Assembly: GCF_019059575.1 (NCBI RefSeq)
Contig: NW_024881841.1
Span: 372,001 to 436,000 of the forward strand
From: Amphibalanus amphitrite
Lineage: Eukaryota; Arthropoda; Thecostraca; Balanomorpha; Balanidae
Direction of reading: 5' to 3'
DNA: 64,000 bases
In this document: positions 32,801 through 52,137 of the stretch, in pieces
Numbering within the stretch: the first letter of the stretch is position 1
Layout: each line of letters starts with the position of its first letter
The notes under the pieces: generated by a model
The model's database searches: none
Told to the model about the DNA's origin: nothing
What the model saw: the letters and a program-made list of their open reading frames with translations, nothing else
Program-made: the position numbers and the translations under genes

Positions 32801-34205
32801 TGAGCTCTCCACGGACCTGGGATGTCTGCTCTGGGGTGGCAGGACGGTGGTTCCCCACTGCCTTCGGCAACAGGTGCTGGCAGAGCTGCACCAAGGTCAC
32901 CTGGGCAGCGCCAAAATGAAAGGTGTGGCGCGCCGATACGTATGGTGGCCTGGCATGGACGCCGAGCTGGAGGCCCTAGCGCGTGACTGCGCGGCTTGCA
33001 TGGAAAAGCGCGGGGCACCACCGCGTGCTGAACTACACCCTTGGGAACCGACGGACAGCTGCTGGTTCAGGGTTCACATCGACTTCGCTGGACCCTTCCA
33101 GGGCTCTTTCTTTCTGATAGTGTATGACAGCTACTCGCGCTGGGTGGAGGCAGTGCCGATGCGTGAGACCAGCACGGAAAGCACGGTGCGTGTTCTGCGC
33201 GAAATGTTCGCCAGGTTTGGATTGCCGGTCCAGGTGGTCAGCGACAATGGACCCCAGCTGACCGCCACTGCGTTCTCCCAGTTCCTGAACTCGAATGGGA
33301 TTCGGCACATCAGGACAGCGCCGTGGCATCCAAGTAGCAACGGGGCGGCGGAGCGCGCAGTGCAAACCGTAAAGAATGGCTTGAAAGCTGCACTCAAGGA
33401 CGGAGGAACGCTTTCTCAGCGCCTACAGCGGTTCTTGCTGGCATACCGGGTGGCGCCACACGCGACCACGGGGAGGTCTCCAGCGGAAATGATGTTGGGA
33501 CGGAACGTGCGAACCAACCTGGACCTCCTAAAGCCGGATGTGGACGTGCGGCAGCGCGAGGAAAAACTTCGCCAGTGGCAGGCCGGTAGACCAGGTCACA
33601 ATAGGCAGTTCTCGATCGGAGACCACGTCTGGACACGGGCCTACGGTGGACCGTCCAAGTGGCGGCGGGGCGTCATCACCGCCCGGACGGGCCCGCTGTC
33701 GTTCGAAGTGGACGTGGGGAGCGCGATCTGGTCGCGGCACGCCGACCAGCTGCGTCTGGCGGGCACCCAACAGGCTGCTGCAGCGTCCGATGGCGCGGAG
33801 GATATCAGCCGGCAGCCGACGGTGGCAGCACCGAACCGTACTGGACAGGTTCCGGTGGCACCCACAGGGATTGGCGAACCACCGGTGACCATCAGACCGG
33901 GGGTCATCGTCGGGTCAGGTGTGACCGGCGGGTCGGAAACGACGGTCAGGTCACCGGCCAAAGACAGGCCGGGGGCGACGGGCAATGATGCTGTGACAGC
34001 ACCTGCTACCGCTACCGGTGGCAGCTCCGAGGAAGCGCAGGTAGCTGCAGGCGGCGACGCTGGTGCCGAGGAGGAGGTCAGCAGAGGTGGCGGTGCGACC
34101 TCATCGGCGACAGGAACAGGAGCTGGATCAGCAACTGGGGGCATCGCTCAGCGTGTTTCCGTCAGGCAGCGGAAGCAGCCACGTCGCCTCATAGCCGAAA
34201 TGTGA
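29880..34205 (+). CDS. Gag-Pol polyprotein, Ty3/gypsy retrotransposon
   Basis: A single uninterrupted 1441-codon frame. I start it at ATG 29880 (context aacATGg); the nine extra bases open upstream begin with GTG, not a normal eukaryotic start. N-terminal Gag (about 1-310) has two CCHC zinc knuckles, CYRCGAAGHFQRDC (236-249) and CYRCKQIGHLRSQC (293-306), for RNA packaging. Protease follows with the DTGS active site (D346) and LLGRDW. Reverse transcriptase has YQDD (631-634). RNase H has acidic residues at TDSSEVG (D780) and VTDN (D847). Integrase has an HHCC finger (H1004, H1007, C1037, C1040) and a D,D35E triad at D1068, D1122 and E1158, then a basic region. The last ~140 residues are Ala/Gly/Thr-rich low-complexity tail. 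All catalytic positions are present, so the protein may be functional. Gag and Pol are fused in one frame, so no frameshift signal is needed. No envelope domain is seen. Confidence 0.96.
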   Translation: MAAGLPSVAPFAKGMDFSRWLKGLEFYAEAMDITDDRRRTAVLLHLMGPDIQDVFDTLPEPTAAATAATSQYDTAVAKLRQYLQPTSNLMAERVTFHRTSMYAGESFDAYLARLRAVAGRCGFPAADLDRELRDRSVAGATPQIQERLLQTVGTKGDNFSLQDLQATARAYEQTQMLVTQFRNASLSTDGVGRSATALDERPEVDVVTSGPDQLNAVRPQRTADGNRNRQRRTVRCYRCGAAGHFQRDCQESRRPDESARAAPASRRPTGPGRRESDTRGSDGVRPAPETRRCYRCKQIGHLRSQCRQQTATADMWGLGQINAVNLTEAVKMTLPVNGVAIKMVVDTGSPITAVGRDTVIPRLRLKPTQLQLSSFTGHRIPLRGEADVSVRFRGRDHRLRLVVVDLPDDRRLLGRDWLRALDISVGGGETAVMDVTPERGTADLEAVCNRHKSVFDGTPGRISGVTAHLTLKPDARPVSRPVRSPPYALKPAVERELDRWVQAGIAEKVGPNDAPGWGTPLVTVPRADGGVRLCGDYRLTVNPQLQMATHPTPSAEDIFASVRGRRFCKLDLKDAFLQLELAEESRDMTTVVTHRGRYRMKSLPFGISACSSVFQAAIDHILDGIDGCVAYQDDLLVTAANMTDLCERLDEVLTRLEAHGVKLKREKCQLGLDEVQYLGWRISAQGLRPVQKKVDAVIDMPDPKDVKSLRSILGSINYYQRVLPNLSTELAPLYELLQKGATWKWTNVHKNALVRVRKLLAGDTVLKRYDAEAPLKLVTDSSEVGVGAVLLQPDEEGLERPVMYASRTLTKTERKYPMVEKEALAVSFAVKRFGQFLYGRRWTLVTDNRALSRILSPERELPTLAAARLQRYALQLAAFTYDVELRPSEDMHLADSLSRMAVPGGEVEPADAEDDTSGGSYLLFMDGVAPVLTAKQLAAATRRDRVLSRVLTYVHSGWPGQVEQELAPFRQRRDELSTDLGCLLWGGRTVVPHCLRQQVLAELHQGHLGSAKMKGVARRYVWWPGMDAELEALARDCAACMEKRGAPPRAELHPWEPTDSCWFRVHIDFAGPFQGSFFLIVYDSYSRWVEAVPMRETSTESTVRVLREMFARFGLPVQVVSDNGPQLTATAFSQFLNSNGIRHIRTAPWHPSSNGAAERAVQTVKNGLKAALKDGGTLSQRLQRFLLAYRVAPHATTGRSPAEMMLGRNVRTNLDLLKPDVDVRQREEKLRQWQAGRPGHNRQFSIGDHVWTRAYGGPSKWRRGVITARTGPLSFEVDVGSAIWSRHADQLRLAGTQQAAAASDGAEDISRQPTVAAPNRTGQVPVAPTGIGEPPVTIRPGVIVGSGVTGGSETTVRSPAKDRPGATGNDAVTAPATATGGSSEEAQVAAGGDAGAEEEVSRGGGATSSATGTGAGSATGGIAQRVSVRQRKQPRRLIAEM

Positions 34206-34339
34206 CGGCGACACAAAGTCGTGTTCGAAGCGACTGGCTTTGCTTTGAAATAGTTTTAGACGGATGTTTAGTCTTATTTCGGCCAGTTTTTGTGTTGTCT
34301 GCTTCGCCACGACTGTCATTCCTGTTGAGGGGGGTAGTG
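34206..34339 (+). other. 3' untranslated region with polypurine tract
   Basis: Between the TGA stop and the 3' LTR. The tract gagggggg (34327-34334) followed by tagtg lies directly before the LTR and would prime plus-strand synthesis. Confidence 0.75.
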
Positions 34340-34569
34340 TGTGGTAACGTAGCCCTTGCCCTCTGAACTTTGTGCAGTAGACTAGGTGGCGCTGCCCTCG
34401 TTGAGCTCGCGGGCACGATGCGGCCGTGCAGCAGTCGGGCAGCGGCCCCCGCCGGATACCGATCACCAATACAGGACTACGTTATTCAGAACGCTGTGTG
34501 AGATCGCGGACCGAGATCGCGGACCCGGAAGCTGGAACGAACTCAGCCGCGGATACTAGCGGCGTAACA
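34340..34569 (+). repeat. 3' LTR, 230 bp
   Basis: Identical by eye to the 5' LTR. It is followed directly by the TTAGG target duplication at 34570-34574. Confidence 0.95.
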
Positions 34570-35080
34570 TTAGGGCCCTCAGAGACCAGTACAGGGCCTG
34601 CAAACTACAAAGGCCAGTAGTTTGAGACCATCAGAGACCGAGTTGGGCTCTCAGAGGCTAGTGTGGGTCCTTACTCATTACAGGCCAACATGGGCCCTCA
34701 GAGGTCAGCGTGGGGCCCTAAAAGACCGGCATGAGCCGTCGTTGGACCCCAGAGGCCAGCAGAGGGCCCTCAAAGGCCAAGATGGGCCCTCCTCAGAGGC
34801 CAATGCAGACCCTTAGAGGCCGGCATCGGGTCTTCAGCAGCCAGTGCGGGGTCCTTATTGGCACCTAAAGGTTCATCTTGGGACACCAGAGACAGAAATA
34901 AGGCCACCAGAGACCGGTGTGAGACCCTCAGACGCCGGTTGGGATCCCTGAGGCCGGTTAGGGGCCCTCATAGGCCAGATGTGGGGCCTCAGAGGTTGAT
35001 GTAGGCTCTTAGCGGTCAACGTGGGCGCTTGACCGCCACTGAAGTTCCCTCAAAGGTCCGTTTAGGACGCTCAAAGACCG
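34570..35080 (+). repeat. ~30-bp 'cagaggccagtgtgggccct' array in hAT-like 3a
   Basis: About 16 drifting units, aligned almost unit for unit with 61.39-61.90 kb in the sister copy and, on the opposite strand, related to 19.13-21.68 kb. Confidence 0.85.
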
Positions 35081-35826
35081 GTGTGGGAGCTATATTAATA
35101 GCTTGGCGTGGTTTTTTTTTAGCCTCGTGACGATCGAATAATTGCCAGGGCCCCATACACCTATATGGGGGCCCATTGGTTGATTGAGGGGGGGGGGGGG
35201 GTCAAATGATATGATGGCCCCCTTTATTGACCTATGGGGGCATGGCCCTGATGCCCCCCCCGGCCCCCCGCGACCGCCACTGTGTACACATTACACACAT
35301 GCCTCTGAGATTACATACTAGCTCATGCAAACTCTATGCAGGCCCCGAAGGTCCCACGCCAATCCTTAAGAAACCAAGCCGGCATACGGCATCGCCACCG
35401 GGGTTCTGAGGTGCACAGCACCAACCCTTGAGGTCTTACTTTAGTGTCTTGGAGCCAATCTCCTTTAGCAGGGCCCACCCGCCACTGCCGAAGAGGGTCT
35501 CATGCCAGCCATTGCTGAATGCTGGGCCTACGAAAGCCTTAAGTAAACCCACGCTGATATTCCATATAAGATCCGGCCATACTCGTGAACCGGTGCCAGG
35601 GACGCTGACCGCCAAATTGACAGAATGCGAAACTGAGCCCACTCATGAGTGAAATTTACGTCCTTTGATGGCGCAAGAAAGAAAATGAAACATACGAAAA
35701 GCTTTTCTAGGACTTTTGTTCGATCTGAAAGGTGGGGCCAAAAGATAGTATGGCCCCACCTTTCAGCACCAAAGGGGGGGCCATGGCCCCCGTGGCTCCC
35801 CCCCTGCGACCGCCAGTGTGCCCCGG

Positions 35827-43867
<8,041 letters not shown>

Positions 43868-43871
43868 TTAA

Positions 43872-45050
43872 CCCGCGCGGGGCTGGGGGGGGGTAAATTT
43901 TACCCCCCTCGCGAATTTTTGCCATATCTCAAAAACGGCGGCGCGCAGCGCCGCCAAACTTTCAGTACCTTTTCTTACATCAATTTGACACGTTCCCTGA
44001 AAATTTGAGCGAAATCCGTCGGAAAATTTTTGAGAAATTGACGTTTTAGTGACGTCATGTTCGCGATTTTCGCCTCAAAAACGGCAAAAGTTCAAACGCC
44101 GCTAACATCTTCATTTTTAAAGGAATCAAGACGTAACAAAAAAGGTTATACGTAATTTTACTTTGTCTATCAAATGCCTATCTCGGTTTTTTGAAAATTT
44201 TGGATTTTGGCCTAAATTTATTAAAAAAACTGACTTTTTTGGGAAAATCATTATAAAATCCAAAATTTTAAGTCTATCGAAAAAACCGGAAAATATGTCA
44301 GAGAAGTGGTCTATGTGCACCTACATACCAAATTTTAGAAGAATCGGTTCAAAAATGTGGGAGTTATTCAAAATTTTATGACGTCACGACACACAAAATT
44401 TTTGAAAAATGACTTTTTTGGAAGTTCTAGACCTCGTACGGAAACAAAAATAGCACCATTCGATTCGCCGTGAAAAACTGCATCAGATAGACACCTTTTT
44501 AGGCCTTAACAACCAACTTCAAAATTTGACCTCACTTGACCTGACCTTGACCTGACCTCGACCTGAAATTCATCCAGAGGTGGTCCATATCACTTATTGA
44601 GTGTGCCTATTGAATTCTATGAGTAAAATGACCCATAAAACATGTGTCGCACATGCCCTTTTCTATATTTTGTTTTTTGGTGACCTGACCTGACCTGACC
44701 TGACCTTGACCTTGACCTCTGAATGATATTGTATGCAACGAATATTGTCTTGGTAGCCTAAGAACACGTTTTGGGCGATCAGTCTCAGTCCATGACTCCA
44801 TTCTTCGGCAACTACGGTGCAAGGCCGATACTGTAGAAACTTGCAATTTGTACCCTTGACCTGACCTTGACCTTGACCTCAAACTTTAAATTAAGTACAT
44901 GTTTTTAGTAGTTCGTGATGAGAGCTTTCGATTGGCGTTTGAATTTTCCAAATCGGACCATTAGTTCGGGAGATAACAGGGGGGGGGGGTAAAATTTACC
45001 CCCCCCCCCCAGCCCCGCGCGTTCGGCTGGAGACCCCAGCCCCGCGCGGG
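43872..45050. mobile_element. piggyBac-like non-autonomous TTAA element C
   Basis: TTAA at 43868-43871 and 45051-45054. The TIR CCCGCGCGGGGCTGGGG is perfect over 17 bp. A second copy of its core (ccccagccccgcgcgttcgg) lies about 40 bp inside the right end. G-run-tAAATTt-C-run hairpins lie at both ends. Its core shares acatcaatttgacac, gtgacgtcatgt and a terminal gcgtttgaatttt...gataacagggg block with element D, and tgacctgacc repeats with A and B. At 1179 bp it has no transposase frame. Confidence 0.9.
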
Positions 45051-45054
45051 TTAA

Positions 45055-46140
45055 AGGGTTGCAGAATGCTTCACCTATCGATATAAATAAATACGTCACA
45101 TGCCTACGTTTAATACGTCATGTTTAATAACATGACGTAGATGAAAGTCATGTTTAATCTACGTTTACATTTAACGTTTAATCTTACGTTTTTAATCTAA
45201 CGTTTAATACGTTTACATTTTTCTGTCGTAGGCTGGGTCACCTGATGGACCTGGTGGCCTGGCTTTGAATGTCTTTGTTTCAGTTTCATAACCTTTACCT
45301 ACGGAAAAGATGCATCTAAAGATGTGCCAAAAACGGTTGAGCTTGATTGTCGACGTTTTTATTCATTTGGAAAAAATATATGAAGGTGGGCGTAAAGACA
45401 CATCTCTGCCACGGTAGTTTCCAGTAAAAACTATAGCTTGCGATTCATTTCATTGTTACACATTCCTTAAATTTAACCATAAACATCTTTTACTCTAAAT
45501 TGAATAACGCTCATCAGAACTGCGGAAAATGCACTTATTGACTATTGCTCATCAGTGCCTGCTCGGCTTCAATTCTATGATTTTTCTTGACGCTCTGAAT
45601 AACTTTCAGCTATCTCTCTGTGACTAAGTCACTGGGTTAGATGACTCGAGTCACCTCTATGACCCTGTCAGGGGTAACCCTGTGGTGCCCCACCATCCAG
45701 TGTCCAGCCCGGGTCGACACTCACACCCACCGTCTACCGCCACCTAGCGGCGTCGCCGAACAACCGCGACACAATACAGCTCGGCTCCAGCGGGCGCTCG
45801 GAAAGTTTTTAATTCACAGTCTGAAGGAAAGATTAACACTGATGTCAGTCAACTCAGTATTGATGTTGAGGCAGGCCATAATTACGATTCTGATTAATAG
45901 CTGCGCGCTCCGCGGGGAAATCACGGTAATTCAAAGTGCTCCGCTATAACCGACAAAACTCTGACGTGATTTACAACGGACGATATTGGCAATCTGAAGC
46001 TTATTGCGCTCCTCGACGAACCAGCAAAACGGTGCTTACTCAGAAATCACGATTAAAAACTCACGGCTTGAGAACCAACATTAGCTGGTGGTACAGTGGG
46101 AAATAATAAAAACATAGGCGCTTAAAAATTAGCCCAATGA
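45055..46140. other. Non-coding DNA with a small 'acgtttaat' repeat
   Basis: 45100-45215 contains the palindrome cgtcatgtttaataacatgacg and about seven imperfect acgtttaat(ct) units. The remainder has no supported feature. Confidence 0.5.
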
Positions 46141-46148
46141 TGTTAAAC

Positions 46149-46994
46149 CAGTGGAGGCGGAAGCAGGGGGGCAAGGGGGGCAGCTGCACCCTAAAGCTAT
46201 GGAAAGGGGCGCCTCGAAAATCTGTAGAGGAGGCAGGAAGTTAAGAGGTGCGGCAGCCATAAAGCTGAGCAGTGCGACACCGCAACTGATAAAGGCACTT
46301 GTGACACGAAGAGGGTGGCAATGACGTGGGAAAAGTATCTTTTGATATGCTGAAGAGTGGAGGGCATCCTTATCTGAAACAAAGGCAGATGCTGCCGACC
46401 CTGTCGAATATAATCTTGCCAGGCGATAAAGGCTAGGAGGGCGCAGCCACTCGAGAAGCGCGCCATCGGAAGAGGGGCGCCTGCATGCGAAAGAGGGGCG
46501 CCTGTGTGTGGGACGAAAAAGAAACATTTATGGAAACGTCTTTGAAGGCGATAGCCTCCGAACGCCAACACGAACATATGAGGGCTTATAGCGTTGCAGG
46601 CTCCATGCGACAAAAATATCGGCCTGATGGCCGATATGTGAGAGGAAATTAGTTTGTGTAACATTTATCGGGGGCGGTTTGCCGTTTACAACATATGAAT
46701 GTTAAGGGAAGTCCGAGATTGGGGCCTGTAAAATTGCACTGTCCGTATGGGCGGTTACACCCCTAGTGCTAGCCGCTAGGGCGTATTTTGCGTTTTTTTT
46801 TTTTTTTACTGGGGAGATGATTATGACCAGGAATAGCACTCTGCAAACTTCTATGGGCGCCTGTATAGGGGCGAAACTGATTTTCCAGTGCAGGGACGGC
46901 CGTCCCTGCATCGGTATGGTAAGGGGCGCCCAGCGGGAAGGGGCGCTTCAATATCGTTTGCACCCCTATCCTAGAACACCTTCCGCCGCCACTG
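46149..46994. mobile_element. hAT-like non-autonomous element 4
   Basis: The 8-bp TSD TGTTAAAC occurs at 46141-46148 and 46995-47002, exactly outside termini CAGTGGAGGCGGAAG (left) and CAGTGGCGGCGGAAG read inward from the right, one mismatch in 15. CAGTGGNGG termini plus an 8-bp TSD are typical of hAT. The left TIR is followed by aggggggcaaggggggc. The 846-bp interior has no transposase; minus-strand frames of up to 155 codons show no domain. Confidence 0.88.
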
Positions 46995-47002
46995 TGTTAA
47001 AC

Positions 47003-50000
47003 TCTTCCCTAAGGATTCAATGCTTCGATGTGATGGTCTGTAGGAGTGCCTTTAGAAAAAGCAGGCAAGCAGCACCTGTGAATCTGTGCTTTTCAATCGA
47101 TTTCTTTTTTTTAAATCGTTGCATACCTAATTGTCCGTAACTACATAGATTGAATAATCGGTACAGTGATCACACATGGCTGAATTGCTAGTTTATCGTA
47201 ATGAACCGTGAGAGCTTACGGCGGAAGGCCTCATCATATCAACAAAAATGTTTGATTGCTAATCTAATACCGTTCGATTTAATAGTTCCCACTTCGCAGC
47301 AGCATGGATATGTGAAGGTTCTGCGATTTCCGTGCATTATAATTGTCAATTTCATGTAAAAATAATAATTTTCCAGACTGTTGATGGCAACTTTTTATAT
47401 AAAAAATGCTTTTCTTTTCAGAAAAAGCCAAATCCCCACCTACCAATTCTCATGTCTGGCAAAGCTGCTTGGAACGAAGCGGTCGACATGCAATGTACGC
47501 ATCACATCTAAATTTAGTCTCGGGTTAACAAAGGGATGAGAATGCACAAGCCGCAAAATGCCTGTAAAGTGGGTGGTGCAAGGTTTAGTGTTCTTTTTAC
47601 CGGCAAGAGTCACATGGTTGGCGCTCACTTCCTCATTTACGCTGCCCACACAGCCGGTAAAAATACCACCAGTGCGAGGTTCCGGTAGTCTGGAAATTTC
47701 CAGAGCGACTTCAGAGTCAGGATACAAGAAGCGAAGGTTCAGAGTCCATTACAATACACTGGCCGCGATATTGGACTCAGTCCCAGCGAGCCACGGGTCA
47801 CGTGACTCAGCGAGCCCCCCCCCCCCCCCGAGGCTGGGCCCGACCGGTGTGATTTATTCTCTAGCCGTCGATGGCTGTTTCTCGGCCGGACGGCGGCCCT
47901 CCAGAATACAGCCGCCCGCTTATCGTACGCATTTCCACATAATAAAAAGCTCTCGCATTAATTTTTGTGTTTTATGAGCAGGGTGGACGTCCGAAGTCGG
48001 GAGGTATTATGAAAAAATATGGCTTTTATCTGGACTCGACAGAAAAGCCCTGTCGGCGACACTGATAAAATGGAAATCTGGCGTTTTTGCCGGCTGGCTT
48101 TGTCTGTGGACGGCGGATCCTACTCATTCCCCCCGCTCCCCGATGGAGGCTGAGGCAATAACTGGACGTGTCCGCCGTGGTGTGCTAATCTCCATATTTG
48201 GTGCCGTGTCAGCGGTCCAGGCGGCGGACCGGCACCTCTCCCGTCGACCCGGCTCGAGTCGGTCACTCGGCGAGTGAAAATGACCGTCCTAAAACTCCAC
48301 TTACACGGCGCGAGATACGCGAGTCACATACCCACATTTTCAGCCTTTCAGTCATGCTTTATAAGCATAAATCGACCACAGTGGTATGAGAACTAAGTGG
48401 CCAATGGTGCCGTATTTACTTTATTACATTCAAGATAATCGCACTTAATGTATAATATCCTGCTTATTATTTTGATTACATCGTGTGCACTGTTTCACAC
48501 AATTTGACACCATGCGCCGTTAATATTTCAGCAGCTCCCACTCAATGGCTGTGGCCACTGTTCACTGGAATGGTAGCCCTCCTTGAGCTGCGGAGGCAAA
48601 CCTTTCTAGTATGGGACCGACGTGCGCGACGGCTGAGGCAAGGCAGCTCAACATGAAAAAGATTTGTGAAAATTTGGAATTATGATTATATTTTATTCCA
48701 TTTTCAGAATCCCGTACCATTTTCTATTAACAAAATTGCCATTAGTCCAATCCTCCGTAAAGTCTCATTTCAGCATTGCTGCTTTCCATTCTGAATCTAT
48801 CACTACGTTTTATGGTTTTCATAATAAGCTATATGTTTTGTTTGCATTGCATACATCTAAAAGCCTTTCCTGGCCATATGCACCGTCGGTCTCCGAACCT
48901 GTGATCGTTAAAAAGTCCGTTGTGACACAAGCATAACATCGAAAACTCTCGTGACCAGCCGGCAGCCATCACTCGATCACAAAAAGGATACCCTGTTACT
49001 CTCGGGAATCAGAATTCCGAGTGCGGCAATAAAACTGTCAGTGGCACTATATCAGGCTTTTTACCCCGGCGCAGAGCTTTTTAGTTATTGTCAATTTCCA
49101 GCGATTCGGCAATGTTTCCGCCCCATTGAGCGGCGCTCTCCACCGCAAATGCTAAAAAGCGGGCCGTGGCGGCGGGCCCGGTGGGGTCGGCCCCGCCGGA
49201 CTGCCTGCCGGCTGCGTCAGCAGAGAGCGTCGGAGCCGATGCGACGAAGACGACGAATCGGTCCTGACAGCGGATCAGCGGGGACGGGTGACCGGCAGCG
49301 ACAGTATAGCGGTATAGGCAACGACGGAACGGGCATGGTATAGACGGTGCAGCAGGAGTGAGAAGCCTGCAGTTTGAACAGGCCAAATGGGCGATCGTTT
49401 ATTATATAGAATGTATTTACTATTTACCTACCTACCAGTTTTTACGTTGCGCATCTGTTTTCCATCCGCCCGTCTTAGGTATTGTAGACTGAGGCACAGC
49501 GAAAAGGTCGCAAACCTACACTTAATTTACCTTTTATATTTCACAATTAAGACATTCACTTGTCTCACTTATTGCAAAGTATCAGGCGATGTTTGAAGAT
49601 GCCAAGGAAGTTGTGGTGTGGTGATTACCAAATCTTGCCATCCCCTTCCCCTCCCCCATTGCTAACCAGTGATCACGCAATGCAGTGACAGTCATCGTGC
49701 ATTCAGCCCCACGACACCACCGTCACCCCAGTCCCTGAGCGTCTAGCTCCCCGCGCGCCGTCCTGTAGCGTTTGGCAGCCGGGGGCGGTGCGCCCAGGTG
49801 GCCCGGGGCGCCGGCCCCCCGGCGACTGATAGCTCAGCCGCCGGCGCGGCCCGCAGCGCAGTTTGTTGTGCCGCGCGTCACCGGCCGTCAGCTGGCGGCG
49901 GCGGTGTTATTTTTTATCGGCCCGCCGTCGCTCGGCGCCGCACTATTCCTGGCCCGCAGCAGCCGGTGCTCGTCTTCAGGTGACCTCGGCTGGCCCGGCC

Positions 50001-52137
50001 CGGCGCGCCGCGGGCGGTCGCCCGTGTCAGCCGCCCCCGGCGGCGGTCGCCGGGTCTGGGGTCTGTCCCCGGCCACCACTGTCTCGGAGGGGCGGGGCGG
50101 CGGGGCTCGGCGCATTGCACCGTCACTGTTGCTGCGTTCCTGACGCAGCGCGCAGAAAAACACTCATTACCAGGCTAGATTAGCTGGTGGCTCGGGCGAC
50201 ACATCACACGCCCCGTGCGCCGACATCTACCCTGCCAATGGATTATTCATGCGGAAAACAGGCGGCGATGCCTGGGACTGCGTATTCATTATATCAATGG
50301 TAATATTGCGTCGCCTAGAAGGGAACTACGGGCGCACGAGCTGCTCCGGCAGCAATCACAAAGCTCTTTGGGCCTCCGTATATCACCTGACTTCATCATA
50401 CCATCCTGCTCTAATGCTGCCCAGCGATCTGACCCGACCCGACCCGGCCCGATCGAGCCTGTCGGCCAGTGCCAATCGAAACATAATGACTGTGTTCGCC
50501 ATAAGGCGCTGCGTTTCGCCGCGTGAAAAATACTGCCGGCGCCGGCGGCGGTACCAATCACAACCGTCCGGGTGCGATGACCTCAGAGATCACCAGCGAT
50601 GAACCGGCCGGTGAAAATAGCGTCCGGAGCCGCCGGCGGTACTCCATTTCCTCGGCAGCTCCTGAACACGTCGTATGGCGAGCAGCGGAAGGCCTGGTGA
50701 CCCCGGCGGCCGGAGCGCTCACCCCGAATCGCCGCCGGCCGACCCCGGCATACCGGCGCGCGCCGGCCGCCGCCTGACCTTGACACACGGGCCGAACGGC
50801 AGCCGACCCCGTGGCCGGTCAGGACCCCAGGTCAACCGCGCCCGCCGGGACGGGACGCCGACGAAACCGAGAGTGGTGGGCGAGAGGAGGTGAAGGTGGC
50901 CGGGTCTCTGCTGGTCCCCCGGAGGCAGATGAGGGTGCTGCGATTACTGGAGGGCCCCGGGTTCCATGAAATGGACAACACGCCGCCAAAAAGAAAGAAA
51001 GGTAAGGGAGTTCACCGGTATTTAGGCAGCCTGACGGAGATCTCCACCCTTCTGCTGAAATTTGGAATCAACAACCAGCGACCATCCCTTCGTAAGCCAG
51101 TTGACAGTGTTCGTTCATGCGAGTCCGTAAATGGTGATCAGTCTCTCTTAGGGCAGTAGACAGTGGCCACTGACTAGCCCCTTTTTGGTGTCATCAAACA
51201 GAGAGATGCCTCTGCGGGCTTAGTAGAATGTGGCTGATCCCACAGGTCAGTCACGCCCTGGCGGGGGCTGACCGAACCAGACACCCCAGGTCGAGACCGG
51301 CGGGCGGGCCGCGGGCCGGGCCGGGCCGCCGGGCCGCCCGCCCAGGGGGTCTGTTTGTTGCCGCGGCAAGGCGTGAAGAAGGTGCGTCGATGTGGGCCCG
51401 TGTTGATGGCCGAGCGCTATGAAGCTGATATATGCCGCCGCCGCGCCACCGGGCTGCCAGCACAGAATAAGCTCGGCTATTTGTGGCCTGTTTTTGGTGG
51501 AGTCGCCGCGCTCAGCGGCCGACCCGCCGCACGCCGAACGCCGTTAGCGCGTGATTCTTCACCCGGGCCCCTGCAGCTCCGAGAGAAATCAACGTGATTC
51601 ATGGAGCTCTGTTAGTGAATCGTGATGCCATTCAAAGCTCTGAGGCACCACCCACCGGAAGACTCGGTAGTCGGTGATCTCTCTAACTCTAGCTCAAACG
51701 CATCAGGAAGGAAGTGCACTGAGACGGCATGGCTCAAAATGTGGCGGTCATAATTGCAATATTGTATACGCATGCACATGCAACTTGCTGCTGCCGCAAA
51801 GAAGAATAAAAAACTGCTGAGTGAAACGCTGCTTGTATGACGCATGAAGCTTATTAACGCAATTCCTGTCAAAATGGTAAAAATCATTGACCTCTATACT
51901 TACCTATTATATTATAGAGGTCAATGGCAAAAATGCACATGGATTACGGGTTCGGCGATGTTTTACCGGATCAACTTGCCGGCGAAAACCAGCTTAATAA
52001 AACAGGAAAAATAGTGGATAAAACATCGTCCATGCCTATTGCGTATTGAACGTCACATTATAATGTTGCACGCGTCTGTTGGGCTAACTGGTATGTCTAT
52101 TGGTCTGTATTGTAAGGTGCGTCTTCGATGAGTCTGT
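47003..52137. other. Non-coding DNA with GC-rich islands
   Basis: C-run at 47817-47830. GC-rich patches at about 49110-49220, 49740-50110, 50530-50880 and 51240-51560 show overlapping open frames on both strands and no recognisable protein. A 14-bp hairpin (cattgacctctata, 51885-51898 with 51913-51926) lies in AT-rich DNA. Confidence 0.4.

Larger units (their letters stand above)
29136..34569 (+). mobile_element. Complete Ty3/gypsy-type LTR retrotransposon
   Basis: This 5434-bp element has two 230-bp LTRs (TGTGG...TAACA), a 5-bp target duplication TTAGG (29131-29135 and 34570-34574), a primer-binding site, a single Gag-Pol frame and a purine tract. The LTRs read as identical base for base, so insertion is recent. 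The unoccupied target, cagtttagggccctcag, is present once at about 61390 in the sister hAT-like copy. No envelope-like frame follows pol. Domain order protease, reverse transcriptase, RNase H, integrase defines Ty3/gypsy; a tRNA-Ser primer would fit Mag-like metazoan lineages, but clade placement needs a tree. Confidence 0.96.
27252..35818. mobile_element. hAT-like element 3a, carrying two nested insertions
   Basis: The 8-bp TSD TGCCCCGG occurs at 27244-27251 and 35819-35826, directly outside the 15-bp perfect TIR CACTGGCGGTCGCAG. Removing the TTAA element (27445-28479) and the LTR element (29136-34569) leaves about 2.1 kb that aligns along its length with 60594-62607, roughly 95% identical by eye. 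The interior consists of short unique DNA and the ~30-bp ccctcagaggccag array (34570-35080). No transposase is encoded. A second terminus-like gcgaccgccactg lies inside at 35270-35282. Confidence 0.88.

Noticed and set aside
29899-34469. Many 60-167 codon frames overlapping Gag-Pol on both strands
   Set aside because: They are shadows of the GC-rich polyprotein frame and have no recognisable domains.
49740-50880. Cluster of 60-123 codon frames in GC-rich DNA
   Set aside because: Frames overlap on both strands, are Arg/Pro/Ala-rich and lack any motif; they reflect GC content rather than coding.
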